This document shows positions 43,842 through 56,292 of a DNA stretch of 64,000 nucleotides, piece after piece. A model generated the notes under the pieces. The model saw only the letters and a list, made by a program, of their open reading frames with translations, was not told the DNA's origin and ran no database searches. The DNA is from Pleurostoma richardsiae (lineage: Eukaryota; Ascomycota; Sordariomycetes; Calosphaeriales; Pleurostomataceae): the NCBI GenBank assembly GCA_030052745.1, contig JANBVO010000035.1, positions 248,001 to 312,000 of the forward strand, written 5' to 3'. The first letter of the stretch is position 1; every line of letters begins with the position of its first letter. The position numbers and the translations under genes were made by a program.

Positions 43842-45118
43842 CAATGGTTCGGTCTCCTCCACCTCGGTATCAATGCGGCTGTAGGGCAGCAGGTCGGGCG
43901 CGAGGTCGAGATGCTGCTGCAGCGAGAGTTCCGCGTCGGACTGGCTGAGGAGGGTAAGAGCCGCCACCTTCTCTCGGGGGATGCGCGCGAGGGGGGAGCG
44001 CGCGCGATTTGGTGAGGGAGTGGCCGGGCTTGTCGTCGGCGGCAAATTTCGCAGCTGGAGGTGACGTCGGACGTGGACTGCCGGCGACCTAAGGAGCCAT
44101 CAAGCGAGGCAGAAAAACACCCGATGGCGGCGCGGGCCTATTGAGGCGAACGGGAAGGCGACAAAAACAAGGTCGGAGACACGCTCGGAATGCGCTTCGT
44201 GAAGGTACAGGAAACGGGGCGACACTCAGGATATTTTTTTTATCGATGCTGGTGTCGCAGTTCGGGCCGCCGAGACTGGATGCGAAGGTCAGGAAGCCCA
44301 GCAGCTTGCGCGTGATTCTCTTCCGCCGCCGCCTCGCCGCCCCCCATCAAATCAGGGTGCGGCTACTCGCTTAATTGCCTAAACCTGGAACCAGCGCGCT
44401 TATCCCCCACCCCGTTCAACCTTAAATACGGATAAGATACCTCAGCACTCCTAACCCTCGGGGATTTACGAACAAGACGAGAGCCTCGTTCAGCTCGACG
44501 GCTAGAAAACATTGGATTGTCCACTCATTTCCTTACTGATTTTAGCGTTACACTCTAGACGAAGATATCCAGACATTTGGGGCTAGCTTAATCCTGACAA
44601 TCACAAATACACCGAAAGCCGTGCTTTCGGTCTTCTCCGAGTAATACAAACAAAGTTTGGCTCACGGTCTATCGCTGAGACTACATTCTGGGAGAGGGAT
44701 GAATCCTCGTCCAACTATGGTACAGGCGATGCTCAGGTTATCTCCTTTCTCAGCTCGTCCATGGTTGGATTCGGCCCGGGACTCGGGACTCGGGACTTGA
44801 AGTCCGGAGCTGGATCCGGCCTCTGGCGCCGTTGGTCCAGCAGTGCTCCGAACCACCTAGTCCCCTGAAAGCATGGAAGTTTGTACTAGGCCTGGCGTCT
44901 CTCGTCTTATTCGTCCGGATTTGATTCCATCGTTTATACTTTGTAACCGGTAAAGTCAGCTAGTAGGTAGGGACTGAGCATCTCGTGCCCTGTTAAGGTG
45001 ATCCGTGCGAGGTGGTGGAAAGTCAATCCTCGTCGACTTTCTCACAAGGTCAGCTATCCAGCTGCTAGTTGGGAGGAACCGACTGAGCATATATCCAAAT
45101 TCCCGACAGCAGAAAAGC
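43842..45118. other. 1.3-kb intergenic between PSY2 and 5S rRNA
   Basis: It holds the PSY2 promoter and leader (minus strand). The frame of PSY2 exon 1 stays open to 44045 without an ATG. A small tandem repeat, three copies of CGGGACT, lies at 44777-44797. I see no protein gene. Confidence 0.6.
45089..45095 (+). promoter_or_regulatory. TATA element of the 5S rRNA gene
   Basis: CATATAT lies at -30 to -24 relative to the first base of the 5S RNA. A TATA element near -29 is known upstream of the dispersed 5S genes of Neurospora and its relatives, so the spacing supports an active RNA polymerase III promoter. Confidence 0.65.
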
Positions 45119-45237
45119 ACATACGACCATACCCAGTAGAAAACACGGGATCCCGTCCGCTCTCCCCTCGTTAAACTGCTGAGGGCCGGATTAGTAGTTG
45201 GGTCGGTGACGACCAGCGAATACCCGGTGTTGTATGT
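45119..45237 (+). rRNA. 5S ribosomal RNA
   Basis: A 119-base 5S rRNA gene recognised from conserved blocks: ACATACGACCAT at the 5' end, GGGATCCCGTCCGCTCT in the loop B/helix III region, GGATTAGTAGTTGGGTCGG and GTGACGACCAGCGAATA in the internal promoter and helix IV region, and GTTGTATGT at the 3' end. The first nine bases pair fully with the last nine (one G-U pair), closing helix I, and CC/CAGTAG pairs with CTGCTG/GG in helix II with the usual two-base bulge. A TATA element sits at -30 and nine T's follow directly. The gene stands alone, as expected for fungi whose 5S genes are dispersed rather than kept in the rDNA array. Confidence 0.97.
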
Positions 45238-45245
45238 TTTTTTTT
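45237..45245 (+). terminator. RNA polymerase III T-run terminator
   Basis: Nine consecutive T's directly at the 3' end of the 5S RNA, followed by further T-rich sequence (TCTTTTTTC), which is the standard pol III stop signal. Confidence 0.9.
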
Positions 45246-48200
45246 CTTTTTTCTTCTTCTCTTTCGTCCTCTTAACAGCGCAGATCTGTATCGGCCGTGG
45301 ACTTGAAGAAGCCACCATTTGTCCATCTTCGATATTGGCCTGCAAGAGGTCCATGGCCTCCCAGCGAGCTGCATACGAGATTCGATACCTGTCACCATTA
45401 GCGGGGAAGTCCAACCGGAATTTTACGTGGTAAAGCGCTCGAGTGTTCCTGAACAGCAACTTGGTAAGAATAACCGACATAGTCGTGCGATCCCGTGCCA
45501 GACCGTGGACCCGTTGGTGCCACTGTTGCTCGCCATGCCGTGATGTTGCGTAACCAGTACGGACCCTTGTTGTTCTCAAAGTCGCAGGTCGGCGACTGCA
45601 TGCTCGACTGATCGCCTTCTCAGTCACCGGAAACACCCTGTGTGGAACGGAGTGTGGCTCAAGAGCACGGGTGACCTGAGACATATGCCCGGCGGGCTTG
45701 ATAAGGCAAGACAGTAGCTGCGTTGTGCAACCAGCCACCTGTGTGCGTCGGTATCATGAGCCCATAGCGCGGCGGACTTGTCCCGGACGTCGACGCGGCA
45801 GAAGATTATGGAAAGCCACGATGCAATGAGGCGTTCTCAAACACCCGATGCTGGGAGGGAGCTGAGGATCCGAGAACGTGGCTGTAGATTTGTCGATCAT
45901 CCCACGCTCAGAGCAGACGAATTTGACTTGTTCTCCGCGGGATGTCACCGGCCCTCTGTCGTAAACGACAAGCCTCTCCGTCAGCGAGCTGTTTCCGGGC
46001 AACGGCATGTCCGTGGACGGCTGAATACGCGCGCTCACCGCCGGCGCCCATGAGCTCATTTGTCACAGGAAACAGCTGGCAGGATCCAAAGCCATGAGGC
46101 TGGGTCGGCAGGTTGCCGATGGGAACATGCAGCAAATCCGTACAGCTCACCTGCGCTTGCAGGAGGCTGATGTATCATGTGGGAGACGCGCACAATGATG
46201 TGGTTTTCACCCTTTTGCAGGCATGAGGTCGGCTAAACCGTGGCTGGGCTTTGATCAAGCAATTATGAGAAATGCAGTTCCCAACCGGGAAGCGGTTCCT
46301 GGATCTATTGTCCGCCGTGGCTGTTCTGGCCCATGGATCTACGAAAACAGTCTCAACAAGGGGGTGCCGCTTGGTCCCATGCAGCTGTCATCTCGTAGAT
46401 AATGCCCGCTTTGGCTGCCGTTTTCCGTCTGCGTTGCCAGTGCTGACACAATGTCTCGCTCCAGGACAGGCATTGCTGCACTCGTGCACATGCGCCGCAA
46501 AAGGGGATCATAAGCAGCACTGGAGGCTCAACCGCCGCACACTCGTCAGCAGATGGGATCAGGGATCGAGAGCTATCGCGGCTTGGTCCACCGCACTCCG
46601 TCGTCCGAATGTCGACGGCGTCAGGCGGCGATGGGGACGGATGCTTTCAGCCGCTCGCTCTGCGGTTCTAGATGCCCAGATTGGGACTTTTGCTGGGCTT
46701 CTTCTGGACGCTATCGTGACGTGGCCCCAGTTCGCGCCCAAGTGCTCGCAGTAGCTCAGTCGATGACGATGGCTTCTGGCCGGCTGGCATCTCCGCTAGG
46801 AGCTGGCGCTATTTTGTCGTCGTGCTAAATTTACAGGCTGGGACAAGCTTGGTTCACTGGCGTTGTGGACGCAGCTCGGCCCCTTGGCTAGATCGGGCTA
46901 CGACTGTCAGGCTATCGAAGACAAAACGCCCCTGGCGCGGTGTGCCTGACACAGATCCGCACACTACAGGCACAGGGGACAGCAGGGGGAGGAGATAAGA
47001 ATCTGAGAAGAGCATGCCCAATGAGCCAGACCGGCGCTACGCCGCAGAGCAGCCAGTCGTATCCTCACCGACAATCAGCAGGAGAAAGTCACCATTGACG
47101 AGAAGAAATGCACAAAGTAAGCCAATATTCGGACCAGGGGAGGCTGAGGACCCCCCCAGGCCCGATCGCCATGATCACCATGGGTCACCTCATGGCAAAG
47201 AGCGGTCCTGGCTAGCCCTATGAAAGATTCCGGTGCTGGCGGCTAGTGTACACCCACTTGCTTTTTTCCGGTTCAATGGAGGACCTAGAAGGATGGCCGG
47301 TAGATTTAGAAGCTGGGCGATAAACCAGAGGGTGGTTGCCGTGCCATGCATGATCTGTCACTCTGTCAAGCCTCCTCTACTACTTTGCTTCTTCTTGCCC
47401 AAGGTTTGCGGCAATAAGAGCATGCCTCTAACCGTCAGCGGCAAGCCTCCTTGCCGAGAAGAGCACGCTGCAACAACATCTCAGATATCAGGAGAATAGA
47501 CTGGAGCTCTGACCGTCGCCGGACTTCGAGTGCGGCTGGAAGACGGCGTCGTCTGGGCCCTGCGAAATCGCGAAGACGGTTACATCGGCACTCTAGTACT
47601 GCTACAGCCCGTGCTTCAATCAGAACATCAGGAATACATGGGCAGGCGACAGCGAACAGCGGAGGCTGCATATCAGCCAAACGCCAAGATTGAGTACCCG
47701 CGCCATCCCTGGCCGGCGGAGGGTTTGTAGCGGTACGAGCCTGAAATACGAGAAAACAGAGTCCACTTGCACGCTTCTGTGACGGCCCCTTGGATGCTTC
47801 CTATCCTGTCGGTGGCACTTGGCTCCTTATGGCTGCGTGTGAAGCTACTCTACTGCGTATCTGCACAGCAGAGACACTGGCGGAGACTCCTTGCCATCCA
47901 ATTGATCTGCTCAAGAAGCAAGGAACTCCTCAGACCACCACTCACTGCAGCTGCGGGCAAGTCGTGACAATTCAGAGCCTGAGTCGTGATAATGTGCCTG
48001 TGCAAAAAGCACCAGTCATTTGCAGTGCAATGAGTCTTGTTCAGGGTCCGCCGTTGGAAAGTCTCAGATCAGCTTGTCCCTCGTGCCTGGGCCGGCGGGA
48101 AAAGTCTCTCTTCACTGCTTTCCAGTCCGGCCAACTCGCACTCTCGGAGTGGGTACCGCCACGGATTCACTACTTGCACGGGGTTGCGCTGGCGGTGTCT

Positions 48201-49131
48201 TGGTCTCTCCGAACTCCCAACAACCCTGGCGATTGTCTCGCGGGCCCGGCAGCCCAGGAACAGGGTAGCGGCTGGTATCGACAGGGGTGCGTCGAGGGCC
48301 CCCGCGTGGCTGCCTCTTGATGCAGTGCTTGTGTGCGACTCGAAAACTGGCAGCCCAGGCGCCTCCTCATAAGGCGCGAGCTTCCCTCCTTTCCACCCTT
48401 CAGAGCTGGCCGTTCCCCTTTCCGAGCCCTCTTCTCTCTGGTATCTATCTTCGGGACGGTATCGACTATTCTTTAGGAAGAGCCAGGCGAGAGACGTGGC
48501 CCGGATTCGCTATTGAATAACCCCGGCTGCCTTCGGGAGTTGCTGTACAGCCCCCGTAAAGTCGCCTCGCCGCCAGCTCAGGGGCCAAAGCCTGATCTGA
48601 GGAATCGAACGACAGCCATTGACGGAGGAGATCAACCCCCCACGGGAGCGTGTTTGCTGTGCTCATTCAGGGCAGAAAAAGAAGACGATTCTTGTCTTCT
48701 TGTTCCACCTTGGCACCGCGGGTTCCACACCGGTTTCATCTGTTCTGCCGGGAAGAACCCAATCTTCCCGCCCGCTTGCTTCTGGTCGGACGGGTCGCCG
48801 ATCACAGCAACACGAGGTCTCAGACACGCTCGCCCTACCGGTTCTTCACACCAGCCTCCGTGTTCCTGGATTGCGGCTGCTCCAGGTCCTACCGCATCTC
48901 GCTCGAGCCGGGCACCTTTCCATATCCCCGTGGGCCTCTTATACATCATTTGGCCCCCCGATCCACCCCTCTCTTCATCCACCAGTCGAACTATATTACC
49001 CTTGATTTACCCCCGCATTATACACTCCAACTCCTTCTTATAAGCTCTTGCCCCGTCAAACGCCTTCCCGTACCCACCGCGCCGTCTCTACTTTCCGGGT
49101 GCTGCTGCACTCACCATCCCAGACGTGCATC
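45246..49131. other. 3.9-kb gene-poor region after the 5S gene
   Basis: I find no supportable protein gene. Open frames are short and lack family signatures; the least random is a 160-codon ATG frame at 46272-46754 (+) with a hydrophobic start and several cysteines, discussed under findings. Base composition is ordinary, without AT-rich decay of the kind left by repeat-induced mutation. The last about 700 bases are pyrimidine-rich and probably include the promoter and long leader of the downstream gene. Confidence 0.55.
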
Positions 49132-50573
49132 ATGTCCGTGTTTTCCATCCTCAAGCGTGGCCGCCAGGCCGCGAAGGAACACAGTGCCAAGCAAGCAGAG
49201 AAGGACAAGCAGGAGTCGGAAAAAGCACCTTATAAGCATGTGCCCACTCATGCCGCCGTTGACGCCCTCTCTGGAGCACCCTCTAGTTGGAAGCATGACG
49301 ACCGGGCAAGGATCGTCGAGGCACACAGGAGGAGAAGCGCCCTCGCGGCCAGCGGAGGAGGACTAGGATATACAACCCCAATGCCTATGAACCCGGTCCA
49401 TATGGGCATGCCTCGCACCAACAGCGCCCTTTCTCATGTCTCCTACCCTTCAGTCTACGCCAACCCTGTCGTCCCGACGCCGAGAGTGCCGAGAGCGTAT
49501 AGCTACAGCAGTGTGCAGCCGACGGGATGGAGCCATCACGGCGGTGAGGTGGTGTATACGACCGGCCACCACGGTGCTATGTCACTCAAGGGCAAGGAGG
49601 TGGAGAGAGTAGCTATGGTCGACTCTGGGCGGGCAAGCCGGACGTCTAGCAAAGGTGCGACCATCTGAGCCCGCTAATTGATACATTGCTAATGATCGAT
49701 GTAGCTAATTCCCCTGTCGGGAGTTCCAGCAACTCCACGAGCTCGGAGGACGATCTGGAGATGAAGCCGGTGAAGCACACGAGCAGTGGAGAATCCCAGA
49801 ACGCGGAAGCGAAGCCCGTCCAGGCGGAGCACCACCACCGTCTCCATCCCAGCTCCCGGAGGATCTCGGACCCGCCTGCCATGAATGGCCATCTGCCGCA
49901 CTCCAGGGGCTCGACGACGTCGGCAAACTATCGGCCGGCCGCAGCACCCCGTGCATTGAGCACACCAGCCGCAGCGGGCATCCCTCCTGTCCCTGCTCTA
50001 CCACCAATGCAGTTTGGGTCTCTCGCCGGCTCAGTCACTCCTGTAACTGGCTCGGGTGCCACAGCCGCCTCATCGCTGACCGTGGTGCACAATGTTGCAA
50101 CACCGAGTCCAGTCCCCTCTCTCTTCGGCACAGCAACCCCCACATCGGTTGCCGAAGAGCCTGAGGCGGACTATTTCTCGTCGCAGACTGTTGGCACGGC
50201 GATCACGACCCCTAACATGTCTCACAAGAGCCTGAGGACATCAAAGACCACACGCTTTACGGAGCTGGAACGGATCAATTCAAACGTCGAGCCGCGGGAT
50301 CTAGAGCCCGTCAGTCCCTACGTGGAAACCGCCAAGCTGCCCACCGCCGAGAACATGCCGGCCCTGGAGAAGAGCCGAGTCAGGATGGAGGCGAGGGCTC
50401 TCCCGACCGAGTTCGACCAGACCAGCTTCGGCCCCGTGACCCCTCAGGAGTCGGCGCCTGCGCCTCAGAAGACCGGCAAGCTCTCCAAATCGTCTAAGTC
50501 GCCGGGGGCGAAGCTGCCAAAGAAGAACAGGTGGTCGTTCCGGAGCAGCAAGGCAACGGCTGTGGCCTTCTAA
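49132..50573 (+). CDS. Conserved fungal protein of unknown function, mostly disordered
   Basis: Exons 49132-49654 and 49705-50573 give 463 residues; the 50-nt intron has a GTGCGA donor and TAG acceptor, and is required because the first frame stops inside it. I do not know a function. The N terminus is basic and helical (MSVFSILKRGRQAAKEHSAK) and is followed by YKHVPTHAAVDALSGAPSSW, which looks like a short conserved element. The middle is Ser/Thr/Pro-rich with no predicted globular domain, and the C terminus is Lys/Ser-rich and ends with KKNRWSFRSSKATAVAF. Conserved ends around a disordered middle are consistent with a regulatory or scaffold protein. The frame is open 28 codons upstream without an ATG. 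The gene is flanked on both sides by unusually long gene-free stretches. Confidence 0.8.
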
Positions 50574-53500
50574 AGGGCCACGAACCCGCTACGCGCGGAA
50601 CTTCACTCCTTACGGCGAGTCTCCTTTGTCTGGCATTCTGTTCGACCATTTTCATCCTTCGAATCCAACGGAGCGGCGCTGGCGTTCCTGGTCTTTTCAT
50701 ACTGCTCGGGGCGCACTGGAGTCTCTTCTCGCCCGTCGTACTGACTCTTCCACGACTTACCGCTCGCATGTGGTCCCGGACATACGCGCAACTCGCATTC
50801 CCTAAAGCTCGGCTGCTTGCTCTTCATAAAGGCGTCGAAAGCAAAACAACATGCAATTTGATTTTCTCCATTCGGCGGCGGCAGGCTCCTCTGTCGGGCC
50901 GCTTCTTCAAGGCCATCTACTTGTTGGGATCTATCTAGACTGGGACAGGAACATGGGAGGAGTGTCAAGCAAACTGGCAGGATACGGACTTCGAGCCGGG
51001 GCGGATCTTACTTAGCACTTAACGACATGAAATGGGGGGATTTAGACAAACCGGCCTCTTGAACTTGAAGCTTAGGATACATCGAATTTTAATAGCACTG
51101 ATTCCAATTATTCGGGGAAACACCCCGAAGGGCGGAAAGTCAACAAATACAACGCATGCCAATTCTCTAGAGTATGGTTATCTTTTTGATAACACCCCTT
51201 GTTCGTTCCGGACTTCTACTCTTGTGAATGTGACCGGTGTCCAATTCCGTCTGCTTACTCGAGACTCTCGCCTTATCATTTCGAGGACAGAAGGCGCAAT
51301 ACCTCCGGCAGCAAGGTCAGGGAGGCTCCGCATTTCGACCGGGCTCCGCCGTTGTCCTCGCCGGATTATGGATATGAGGTTACAACGCAACAACACTGCC
51401 ACGACATGACACACGCTTACACGGCTCTGTTCTCGGGGCAAAAAACCGGGAAAGCAGAGCAGATCGTCAAAGCACGTCGACCCGGCAGCGATAACCTTCA
51501 GCCCAGCTTCGGTTCCAGGCGCGCAGGAGGCGCCGCCCCGCGTGGCCGCGATCAAGCTTTTTCGAGTCTCGTAGCTCCTAGCCACATCGATGGTCTCCTG
51601 CTCTGGAACGAATAGGAGGTTTTTTGAGCTGTCAGGTCGGGCTCGCCATGCAGCGCCAGCAAGACCCCGCCGCCGCCCGCAAGCCACTCGCGATAAGACG
51701 AGATGGGGCAGCTCTCATTGGCGGCCAGGCGGCAGAGAGCAGAAACAGGAAAACATTCTCTCCGGGTCGCCCAGCCAGCTGCCGTCTCCTTTTCCCGGGT
51801 CTCCGCCTCTACGCAGATGATCTGGGTTTCTGGCATGGCCAAGGACCACGAATTTCACCGTTGGGGCCGGCTTAGCTATCACCCTGAATGCGGTGGTTTG
51901 CGCCGCTCGAATGTGAAGGATCTGTTGCTGACTGCAGGACTGCACATCACTGCGTGCATGGAGCTATCGAAAACTTCCATGCTTTCGGTCTCATACGTAA
52001 CAATACGCGGGATCCGGGCTCGATGGGCCAGGACCAAAGAGTCCCGCCGCGCCGGTGTGCAGAAACCGACACCAGACTGGTGCAAGTATAGTGCTTGCGT
52101 TAGGGAGCCCTTTTCTCCTTCGTTTTTAACCCGTAGAGACTAACGAACACCGTCCTTCAGCCTACTCTAGCAGACCCAGCTAGCGTAGCGGGCGTCCGCT
52201 CATGATCACCCGCGGGCCCTCTTCCTAGCTTCCAGCTGAAAGGCCGGCTGCTCTGGAATTTCCACGCGGCCAGAGCACACGTAACCGATGACCCTTAGAG
52301 CAACGGCGAGTTTCTTCAGCAGAGCAGATGGCGCGGACGTGGCGCCGGCCGGATTCACCAGAGGTGTCCTCTAGGCTCACGGATAGCCGGAATCAACACT
52401 CGCTGTGCATTATAGATGTGTCCTGGGTGGAAATGGTCGAGAAAAGATAGGGCGGCTAAATTTGTCCCGTCTCTTCCACACCACCCACTTCCCCTGTCCA
52501 GCAAAACAAAGCACCCTGTGCGTCGTATCCACTGCTACCTCGGCCAGGACGGAACCAGATCCACTGATAAAACAGCCCTGATATGATTTTCTAACACCCC
52601 CTTCGCAGTCCGTGCTCGGCAAAGGCTAAGTTATCCTACTGGCAGACTAGAGAAAGACCATAGGATGACGTTCTATCGCCTAAGTTGCTGTGATCGGTGA
52701 TCCCGCGTGGCCTCGCTGCAGTTCGTTCGAGGATAACCGTATCTGATGCCTTGAATGGGGGCGGCGGCATCTCGATCCCGCCTACCGGCGCCCGCCTGCT
52801 GCTGTGTGAGAACTGATAGCGGGAGATTGTTGGGACGAATCGCCAAGCCTGCCAGCACAATCAGACCATCACAGACGTGGCGCTGCGCGTTGAAACATTG
52901 GCGAAGGAGGGACCGGTGTGGTGGTATGCATCGCTTCTTCATCCAGAAGGGGGAGAATCCCCCCTCTGCCGCCACTTTAACTGTGGACATTCTTGTTTGC
53001 TGGACATTATCGGTTCTTCGCTGCCAGAGCAGGGCCGCTATGTTTACCTGGTTGAGAGGCTACGGCCCGCCCGGCAAGCGTACCCGGCGTTGCAGGTCTG
53101 TCGTAACAATGACGAAGAGATAGCAGCACTGTGTGCTATCACCGCCGTTCGACAGTGTTTCGAGTTTGGCGTGTATGCTTCGATGTCGAAGGCTCCTCTT
53201 CAGTTGTGTCTCGACGCTATATTTGGACTTCCAGCCAACGGCAGCAAGCGACTTGGCAACCGTCAGAGCAGCCCGTTCCAGACCTCTGCACGAGACCCCT
53301 CCCAAAACCCCAAGGTGGTGGCGCCTCAATGGAAGCTGAAATCCTGCCCTTCCCCTTGACGACCGATTCGGCATGGCTCCTGGTTCTTCCAGCCTTTCAG
53401 GGTTCGATAGACCATGTGCTGGAGAGCTTTAGAGAGGTCAGGCGGGAGGAGTCGCCATGCCACATCCATCCCCGACTCTGATAGGCGTCATTGCACAGGT

Positions 53501-54816
53501 CATGGATGGTTCGGGCGGCCGGCGCTGTGATGCGATCGGGACTGGTTCCCTGTGGTGACTTGTAGACACTCGCCACGTTTCAGGTGTGCATGTGGCTCGT
53601 CACCCCTCTTTCACCACGACACTACCCGACCATCCGTTGCTATTGTCCGTCTCCGGCAGGCCTTTGGTGGCCTGTGCCATCGTGGCTCCCTCGTTTTGAT
53701 AACGCAGTTCATCGTGGAGCCCGTGTCTCTGAAAATGCTAACAGAAAGGCTCGGGATAGCGATCACCGACACGGCGCCTTTTCTTGACCTCAGAGGCTCG
53801 AAGTATTCCGGTCCCGGAAAGTCGGGAAACCTGGGGTCAAGGCTGGGTTGAGCGGCCCTCCATAGAGCCAAGACTCGACTACGTTGCCGAACTTCCTCAT
53901 AAAGAAATTCCCCAGACATAGAACATATGGAGTGCATGCAGAGATTCCATTCCGCCTTGGCTTGCAGAGCACGAGATGACCTTGTGTCATGCATGTGAAA
54001 GGCTTCCTGCACTTTATATCTCTGCGTACCTCAGTGAGGAAGCTGAATGAACCGACCGAGTCTAAATTCAGAATGCGATGGGCAAACGAAAGCTGTCTCT
54101 ATTCAGGTATCCTCTTTGATCCCGAATCTTCTCACTTGGGACTGCCTCATGTTTCCTTGCAAGTTGCACGGGGGCTCGGGCAGATAAGGGGCCTTCTAGG
54201 CTGACTGTTATTCACACGTGAAACCCAGGTCAGAGATATGACGGCTACCCTCATTGTGCTTCTTTCTGTGAGGCAAACTCTTATTTCCAACTCTGTATTA
54301 ATACGCCCACTCGCACAAATGATATGTACCTGTCATAATAAAGGACTTGCCAGATTGAACATCGCTGTACTGGTTCGCCTTATTTACACCACCCCGTGTG
54401 AACTAGGATGGTTATGAAAGTAGGAAGTAGCTACGTACTCTGCCCCGCTAGACTTCGTGGGGTTCACTGAGCCTCCCCTACTCCCCCACCAGTAGTGATC
54501 GTCAGGCACTCCGCAGCCTTGCATACCCGGCGCCACGCTATCTTTCGTGCTTCGTGGCCTTACGACCGTTGAACTTGAGCCTCGCAAACTGCAGCCTTTC
54601 TTTGAGGCACGCAGAAACTCACTCCTTCGTTTCTGCCCTCGTCACGACATTTATTGATCCTTTGGTCCTCTTCACGTCCTCTTGTTTTGTTAGTAGCCAA
54701 TCGATCAGGTGCGCCAGAATCGCACGCCCTGAGTTCCATGGTCCCTTGATTGCCCGCAGGACCCTGCGGCCTCTAAGCTGTAGCTCAGCTCGACATCACC
54801 GCTCGACGCCGCGAAG
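50574..54816. other. 4.2-kb intergenic region
   Basis: No gene is supportable. Frames of 100-170 codons occur on both strands, overlap one another, and show no domain, signal peptide or paired splice sites. No tRNA, 5S copy or transposon remnant is recognisable. The last about 300 bases are CT-rich and probably contain the ALG5 promoter and leader. Confidence 0.55.
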
Positions 54817-56292
54817 ATGACAACGCTCGCGGGGAGCATTCTTGGCGTGCCAGAGCAGCTGGCTACATCAATCTATGCTGCGGCAAAGGACGCTCCCTTT
54901 TACATTCTCTTCCTGGTTTTCAATGCCCTCATCATCCTGGGAATATTTCTGGTGAGTACTCCAACTAACACCAAGATGCCTTCCCAGCCCAGGCCACATC
55001 AACCACCAGTGGTACAATTCCGGGCACTTGAGAAGGCTCTCTAGGCTTACAATTTTACCTCCACGCCTTTCAGATATATGTCACGCTCCATCTTGTCGCT
55101 CCGAAGCCCCGTCCTGCTCTGCCATCAGAGAAGACCTACCTGACCACCAACCCCGACGGCACAGTCAGCGAGAAGCGCCAGCTGCCCTGCTGGTACGATC
55201 GCTGGCTCGCCGAGCGCAAGCTGAGCGAGGAGCGCACCGCAGCCGGCGACGACGGCTTCTCCGTGCCGGACACCGGGTCCATCGAGCCCGCCGAGGTCGA
55301 AGTCAGCGTCGTCGTCCCCGCGTACAACGAGGAGTCGCGCCTCGTTCCCGCCCTCGAGGAGGCCCTCGAGTACCTCGACAAGCGATTCGGCCGATCCGCT
55401 GATGCCGCCGGGAAGAAGAGCAGCGGCGAGAAGAAGCGCATCGCCAACCCCGTGACCCCCCACCGTCAAGTGTTTAGGAACCCGCCGAAGGAGGGGATGT
55501 CCGGGTACGAGATCGTCATCGTCGACGACGGCAGCACCGACAAGACGGTCGACGTGGCGCTGGACTTCTCGCGCCGTCACGGCCTGCACGACATCCTCCG
55601 CGTCGTCAAGCTTGAGAAGAACCGCGGCAAGGGAGGTGCTGTGACGCACGGGTTTCGGCATGTACGGGGCGAGTTCGTCGTCTTCGCGGACGCCGACGGC
55701 GCCTCTCGCTTCAGTGATCTAGGCAAGCTCATTGAGGGCTGTGAGGATGTGGTAGATGGTTCGAATCGGGGTGTTGCCATCGGCAGCCGTGGCCATCTAG
55801 TCGGTAGTGAAGCTGTGGTCAAGGTCCGTTTTGTTCCCTCCTCTCATCTGTCCCGTACGCAAGTATCATATGCTAACTCATCCTGGATAGCGCTCCATCC
55901 TGCGCAACTTCCTCATGAAGTCCTTTCACTTCGTCCTCATGATCCTCACCCCGCCAGCGACCTCGCGCATCCGCGACACCCAGTGCGGATTCAAGCTCTT
56001 CTCGCGCGCTGCCCTGCCGCACATCATCCCGTACATGCACACCGAGGGCTGGATCTTCGACATCGAGATGCTGATGCTTGCCGAGTCGGCCCCTGCTACC
56101 CCCGTGCTCGCTAGCGACGGCTCGGTCGTCGGCATGAGCCCCGGCATCAAGGTCGCGGAGGTGCCCATCGACTGGCATGAGGTCCCCGGCAGCAAGATGA
56201 GCCTCGTCACGGACAGCGTCAAGATGGCCCTCGGCCTGACCATCCTGCGGGCTAGCTGGATGATGGGCGTCTATAGACGGCGGCTGACTTGA
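54817..56292 (+). CDS. ALG5: Dolichyl-phosphate beta-glucosyltransferase ALG5
   Basis: ER-membrane enzyme that transfers glucose from UDP-glucose to dolichyl phosphate, giving the donor used to glucosylate the N-glycan precursor. Exons 54817-54951, 55074-55823 and 55891-56292 give 428 residues, both introns in phase 0. A single N-terminal membrane segment (about 28-52) precedes the GT2 glycosyltransferase fold: VSVVVPAYNEESRL near 150, IVIVDDGSTDKT near 230, NRGKGGAVTHG, and the metal-binding DADGASRF near 285. The third exon contributes RDTQCGFKLFSR and TEGWIFDIEMLMLA, both family signatures, and ends VYRRRLT without a further membrane segment. An insertion of about 30 residues (Lys/Ser-rich, near 190-220) separates the first two motifs. 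It converges on ERG1. Confidence 0.96.

Noticed and set aside
43842-44045. Extended N terminus of PSY2 (68 codons upstream of the first ATG)
   Set aside because: The stretch has no ATG and the family N terminus begins at MAQP...KKRVKVYELR.
48596-48620. tRNA T-loop-like string on the minus strand (GTTCGATTCC)
   Set aside because: The flanking bases do not form a T stem, and no D arm, anticodon arm or acceptor stem can be drawn.
53398-53415. GGTTCGATAGACC, B-box-like string
   Set aside because: The invariant C after the loop is missing and the stem does not pair; no tRNA fold results.
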